From Diphasiastrum complanatum (taxonomy: Eukaryota > Streptophyta > Lycopodiopsida > Lycopodiales > Lycopodiaceae): a stretch of DNA of 64,000 bases. The position numbers were made by a program, and so were the translations under genes. The stretch covers positions 19,047,783 to 19,111,782 of the forward strand of contig CM055109.1 of assembly GCA_029204225.1 (NCBI GenBank). Direction: 5' to 3'. Shown one piece after another: positions 60,240 to 64,000 of this stretch (position 1 is the first letter of the stretch; each line of letters opens with the position of its first letter). The notes under the pieces were generated by a model. The model saw only the letters and a list, made by a program, of their open reading frames with translations, was not told the origin of the DNA and made no database searches.

Positions 60240-60740
60240 GGGTAATACAGGATCAGAATCCTCAACGTCATCTGACGTGTACTCGGACTCATCATCATCC
60301 TCAACGGAAGCTGCCGTATTCTTGGATGAACTGGCACCAGCCCCGGAAACTGGTTCTCGAGTCTGTAACTTTGCTCTGGACTGAGTTCCAGATAATAGAG
60401 AAGAATGTTTTCAATTTTATTTCGAATGGTATGTGCGTAATTACAATTAGTTTCAACTGCATGGATTGATAGCAGATGCACAACACAGAAATACAACCCT
60501 CTTTATAGCATTTCATAAACACATACATTACATTGCAATACACCACCAGGCACGCGTTGCACAAAAAAAACACCGTACATTAATTCATCAGATGTATCAA
60601 AATTACAATACGTATTCCCGCCATATATGGTTGGGGCTGTTCTTTACACTATGTTAGACACTAAATGCTGCCACATCTACTGCCGAAAATTACATAACAA
60701 CAGTCAGCCACATACGGCCAGACCCCATCTATTCTAGACA
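60240..60740. other. No clear feature
   Basis: Some minus-strand codons near 60300-60240 (SSDSSEYTSDDVED-like) may be gypsy remnants; the rest shows nothing. Confidence 0.35.
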
Positions 60741-60743
60741 TTC

Positions 60744-61099
60744 CTATGGATCCTCCACTGACTCCTCGCCCTCGTCAGGTGCATTGTTCTGACGCTCTCG
60801 CTCTACCTCCCGGTTAGCCCGTGCTGCCTCCTGGTTAGCACGACGGCGGGCAGCCCTTTCCCTGACCATGATGAGCTGCTGCCGTCTGAAGTTCATTCCG
60901 ATCTGCTCATCCAAATCCAGCTCGACAGCGGGGGCAGAGGGCACAGCGCGGGCTGGGTGCTCCGGCTCCGGATTTCTCTGACGAGCCTGTCGTAGCATCT
61001 CTGCAATGTCTGCCTCTTGCTTCCGATGCCTTTCGTTGTGCCTTCGGAGATCTTCCTCCTGGCTTCACCCTCAGGCCTCGGTGGTATGCGCTCCGCCAT
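60744..61099 (-). pseudogene. ORF-X with natural C-terminus, frameshifted
   Basis: Starts MAERIPPRPEGEARRK at 61099. A deletion of about 13 bp relative to the 2483 copy (after GGAGGAAG) shifts the frame. The correct frame resumes as MLRQARQRNPEPEHPARAV, VELDLDEQIGMNFRRQQLIM, VRERAARRRANQEAARANRE and ends EGEESVEDP with a TAG. It supplies the C-terminus lost in the other copies; inferred full length is roughly 115-125 residues. Upstream lies the same CTCTCACAGCC minisatellite (61110-61320). Confidence 0.65.
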
Positions 61100-61109
61100 C
61101 TCACGACAC

Positions 61110-61320
61110 CCTGTTGCTCGAAATGGCTCTCACAACCTCTCAATGGCTCTCACTGGCTCTCCCACAGCCTCCCTCTCACAACCTCTCACTCGGTCTGTGA
61201 CACAGCCTCTCACAATGCCTCTCTCTCACAGCCTCTCACTGGCTCTCTCTCACAGCCTCTCACAATGCCTCTCACAGCCTCTCTCTCACAGCCTCTCACT
61301 AGCTCTCTCACTGTCTCGTG
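61110..61320. repeat. CTCTCACAGCC minisatellite (ORF-X leader)
   Basis: Many imperfect copies of CAGCCTCTCACAATGCCTCT and CACTGGCTCT, the reverse of the repeat at 2365-2470 and longer here. Confidence 0.85.
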
Positions 61321-61730
61321 AGTGCCTATTTAACCCCACAGCCTGTTTCCCCATTTGCATTTGCTGATGATCCCATGTGCTACTGTACCTCTCCCATGTA
61401 TTGCTCCCCCACATGCTGCACTCCGATTGGGTCCATGGTCCATGGTCCTTTTGCCATCACCGATTTTGAGCCCTTCAGAAGGGCCTTCCGCCTTGCACAG
61501 TCTGTCAACCCTAGCTGGAGAGTCCCTAGTTCAGAGGTTGTCCGTACACACATGCTGAGGGATAGGGTCGAGTCATTGTCTAGAGAGATGGAGCCTCTAC
61601 GTCGCCACTGGGCCACTTACGGTTGCAGCATCATGTCCGATGGCTGGACTGATGTCAGGAGGAGGCTGATCCTCAACATATTGGTCTCCAGCTGCATGGG
61701 CACAGTTTTTGAGGGCAGTGGATTGCAGCA

Positions 61731-61758
61731 GGGGGGGGGGGGGGGGGGGGGGGGGGGG
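61731..61758. repeat. Poly-G run inside the transposase core
   Basis: 28 consecutive G. The homologous site at about 3634 on the other strand has 8 C. It adds a Gly-tract to the frame. Confidence 0.95.
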
Positions 61759-63301
61759 AGAGTCATATCTGCAGTGTTCACGTTTGATGTCATCAGGTCT
61801 TCCATCCTGTCCATAGGCCCACAGCATGTCGTCACAGTGGTGACGGACAATGCCACGAACTGCATTCAGATGGGTGTACTGCTAGAGGCCGAGTTCCCTC
61901 ACATTGTTCATACCCCCTGTGCAGCGCACAGCATAGACCTTCTGATGGGGGACATAGGTGCACTTCCCTGGGTTAGAGCCATCATCCGTGAGGCCCTCTT
62001 CCTGGTGACTTTTGTCACCAGGAAGAGGCGTGTTCTTGCCATGTTCTGGGTGTTCAGCCAGTTGGACCTCAAGAAGCCAGCCCCCACAGGCTTTGCATTC
62101 GACTTGGTGGTCATCGACCGTTTGATCAGGTGCAGGGCACAGCTTCTACAGATGGTTGCCAGTGATCTCTGGTGTGCCAGTACGTTTCAGCACACTGAGG
62201 ATGGGGAGCACTTTTGTTCCACGGTGAGGGGAGACCAGTTCTGGAGGGATGCACAGACATTGTCAGGACTGCTTCGACCACTCTACATTGTGCTCCGCAT
62301 GGCTGACAGCGACGGGTGGCCACTTGGACTGGTATATGAGCTCATGGACCGGATCGGACAGTTCCTGCAGCTGCCCATCCTGCAGCCAGAGAGGTAAGCG
62401 GTATAGTGTTGTAATTGGTCTTTCACTTTCTAGTGGTTGCTAGCTTGTTTTTCTGTCAATGTTACATTTCTTCGTAATGCCCAGATTTTAACATGCCTCT
62501 CACCTACAAGATGACCGAGCTGAAGTTCACCTGGGAGACGCGGTGGAACTACTTCCACAGGAGTATCCATAGCGTTGCACACATACTGCATCCCCTATTC
62601 CTCTCTCCGACACAGATCGCAGACAGGGAGCTCGAGGCCGATTGGCTTCAGTACATTCACAGAGTGGGTCCACACATAGGTTTGGATCCTATCAGGCTCA
62701 TGGAGGAGCTCGCTGCATTTCGTTTCGGCATGGGCACGTTCGGCCACCCGGCTGCTCAGGATCCAGAGAGGAGGCAGCTTCCCATTACCTGGTGGACCAT
62801 GTTCGGTAGCACATATCCATCTATACAGCGTCTTGCACTGCGTGTCCTTTCTCAGGTATGCATCTCATTTTATCCTCCATTGCTGTGTTTCGTTGAAGTT
62901 CCACCCGTGCAAATGTGCTGAAGCATTTCGATGCACGTACCACAGGATTGTGCTGCCTCCGTGTGTGAGCGTAATTGGAACACATGGGCACTCATTCACA
63001 CGAGGAGAAGAAACAAACTGTCGGTGAGTCAGTTGGAGCGGTTCATGTTCTGTAGCACCAACGCACGCCTCGCCAGGAGACTTTCAACAATTACGAGCAC
63101 ATTGCAGGTGATTAGTTATTCTCCCGCAGCATGTTGGTTGACGACTTATACATTGGTTTCGTTTCTTGATCAAATTGTCTCTCTGACATGCAAATTTTTA
63201 ATCTTGCAGACGAAGATATCAGATTTGGAGCGCCATGTTGACTTGCCTGCGGACAGCACCCATCCCATGCCTGGAGATGACCTGGGCACACAGCTTATGG
63301 C

Positions 63302-63351
63302 AAAGAGAGAGAGGGAGCTTGCCGAGATGAGAGAGAGAGAGAGAGAGAGAG
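63302..63351 (+). repeat. Coding GA tract of hAT-1
   Basis: GAGAGAGAGGGAGCTTGCCG then ATGAGAGAGA... encodes RERELAEMRERERER. Tract length determines the frame of what follows: TGA at 63360 or the long tail. Confidence 0.8.
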
Positions 63352-63362
63352 CTTGGGCTTGA

Positions 63363-64000
63363 GCGCTACAGCCCCTCCATCGCCATCCACTTTTGCAGCA
63401 GCAGGTCTCCCTGGCAGGCCACCATCTATGCCCAGATCTTCTCTTGCAGCGCCCACATCTACAGTGGCTCCTCCTGTGGTAGCACCCACGGCACATCCTC
63501 CTCCATTGGCAGCACCCATGGCACCGGCTCCTCCTTGGGCAGCACCCAGGATGTACCAGTACCGGCCACCGCCCACCGCAGCGCCCCTTTCAGTACTTAT
63601 CGCCGTTGTACTTGCCTCCTGCAGGGATGGCCCCTCCACATCTAGTTCCTCCACCAGCAGCAGGCCCACGGGCACACACTCCTCGGACCCATCCTCCACT
63701 ATCAGCTGCACAGGGACACCTTTCTTTGGCTTCTCTATCCCAGCCGACCGCAGCTTGGGCCCAGCCTAGCCAGCCAGGTGATCTGCATGGGGCTGATGAG
63801 GCATTGACGGCTCCCCTCGTCCGCAAGAGGCCAGGAAGGCCCAAGGGTGCACCGAACAAGAAAGGCAGAGCACAGAAACAGCCAGGGAAGAGAGAACGAC
63901 CTCGCAGGGCTCCAGTTGCTGGTAGAGGTGCAGTATTACAACCAGCTCAGCCTGCTTGGGGGCTGATGCGGAGGCAGATTGGGAGGATGAGGATGACGAG
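63363..64000 (+). pseudogene. hAT-1 proline-rich tail with AT-hook (continues past the window)
   Basis: Other frames after the GA tract read SATAPPSPSTFAAAGLPGRP, Ala/Pro-rich repeats, and near 63810 VRKRPGRPKGAPNKKGR, an AT-hook core (G-R-P) flanked by basic residues. This would bind the minor groove of AT-rich DNA. Frame breaks near 63600-63770. The end is outside the window. Confidence 0.55.

Larger units (their letters stand above)
61444..63362 (+). pseudogene. hAT-1 transposase core and dimerisation domain
   Basis: Begins inside the protein at FAITDFEPFRRAFRLAQSVN, after a join with the ORF-X leader. The DUF659 core has YGCSIMSDGWTDVRRRLILN, VVTVVTDNATNCIQMG, HTPCAAHSIDLLMGD, VTFVTRKRRVLAMFWVFSQL and VRGDQFWRDAQTLSGLLRPL. 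GT-AG structure follows: exons 61444-62393, about 62510-62855, 62946-63107 and 63210 onward. The exon near 62510 carries ELKFTWETRWNYFHRSIHS; the next carries DCAASVCERNWNTWALIHTR (hAT dimerisation type). The acceptor CTGCAG of the 2890 copy reads CTACAA here, and a 28-G run (61731-61758) sits in the core. The N-terminus is absent. Confidence 0.8.

Overview
The window is plant nuclear DNA from a large, repeat-rich genome. The evidence is two recognisable conserved plant genes with canonical GT-AG introns, Ty1/copia elements with a tRNA-Met type primer-binding site, Ty3/gypsy elements, LINEs with zf-RVT tails, several hAT DNA transposons, and a fragment of a nepenthesin-type aspartic protease. 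I cannot name the species. The very long introns fit a fern, lycophyte, gymnosperm or other large-genome land plant, but that is inference. There are no rRNA or tRNA genes, CRISPR arrays or bacterial features.

Host gene 1 (minus strand, 46151 down to 6986) is a homolog of CLEC16A (GFS9/TT9 in Arabidopsis, an FPL-domain Golgi/endomembrane trafficking protein). Ten exons were located by splice sites and homology. Their reading phases join without a break over 39 kb, giving about 456 residues; the first and last exons are not in the recognised set. Two introns are huge (about 23.4 kb and 11.4 kb) and hold most of the mobile DNA. Host gene 2 (plus strand, 52720-53190) is two exons of AXR1, the regulatory subunit of the NEDD8-activating enzyme. 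The 5' part of its first exon is duplicated and truncated just upstream.

Layout. 1-960: broken hAT-1 pieces and an LTR end. 1086-1700: a foldback element. 1743-5230: a hAT-1 element with two convergent ORFs. 5300-9103: intron DNA, two gene exons and a hAT-2 derivative (7831-8494). 9590-11250: ACAT-rich and CT repeats. 11440-16800: a hAT tail, an inverted gypsy LTR pair, and an LTR retroelement with an unrecognised coiled-coil ORF. 16850-22338: a gypsy element split by a complete hAT-2 insertion with an 8-bp target duplication. 22339-26480: a nearly full LINE. 26571-29070: an aspartic protease pseudogene, hAT-1 termini, a second foldback copy and a hAT-1 deletion derivative. 29119-29826: a 708-bp AG tract. 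32456-32723: two gene exons. 33672-40911: a copia LTR and two gypsy elements. 41300-42630: an L1-like LINE fragment. 44157-46151: six gene exons. 47329-49942: a copia element. 49943-58046: a hAT-1 3' half split at its internal GA tract by about 6.2 kb that contains three LINE fragments and the AXR1 exons. 58047-60230: gypsy pieces. 60744-64000: ORF-X and hAT-1 again.

The strongest unusual signals are these. (a) A hAT family carries a second, convergent small ORF (ORF-X), has GGTACC/GCGG-rich subterminal arrays, and sits inside (TA)n tracts. (b) (GA)n tracts mark every junction between 50.7 and 57 kb. (c) Two LINE families share a covarying 3' hairpin. (d) A subterminal module is shared among otherwise different DNA elements. 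Misassembly at the long dinucleotide tracts must be excluded before (b) is trusted.
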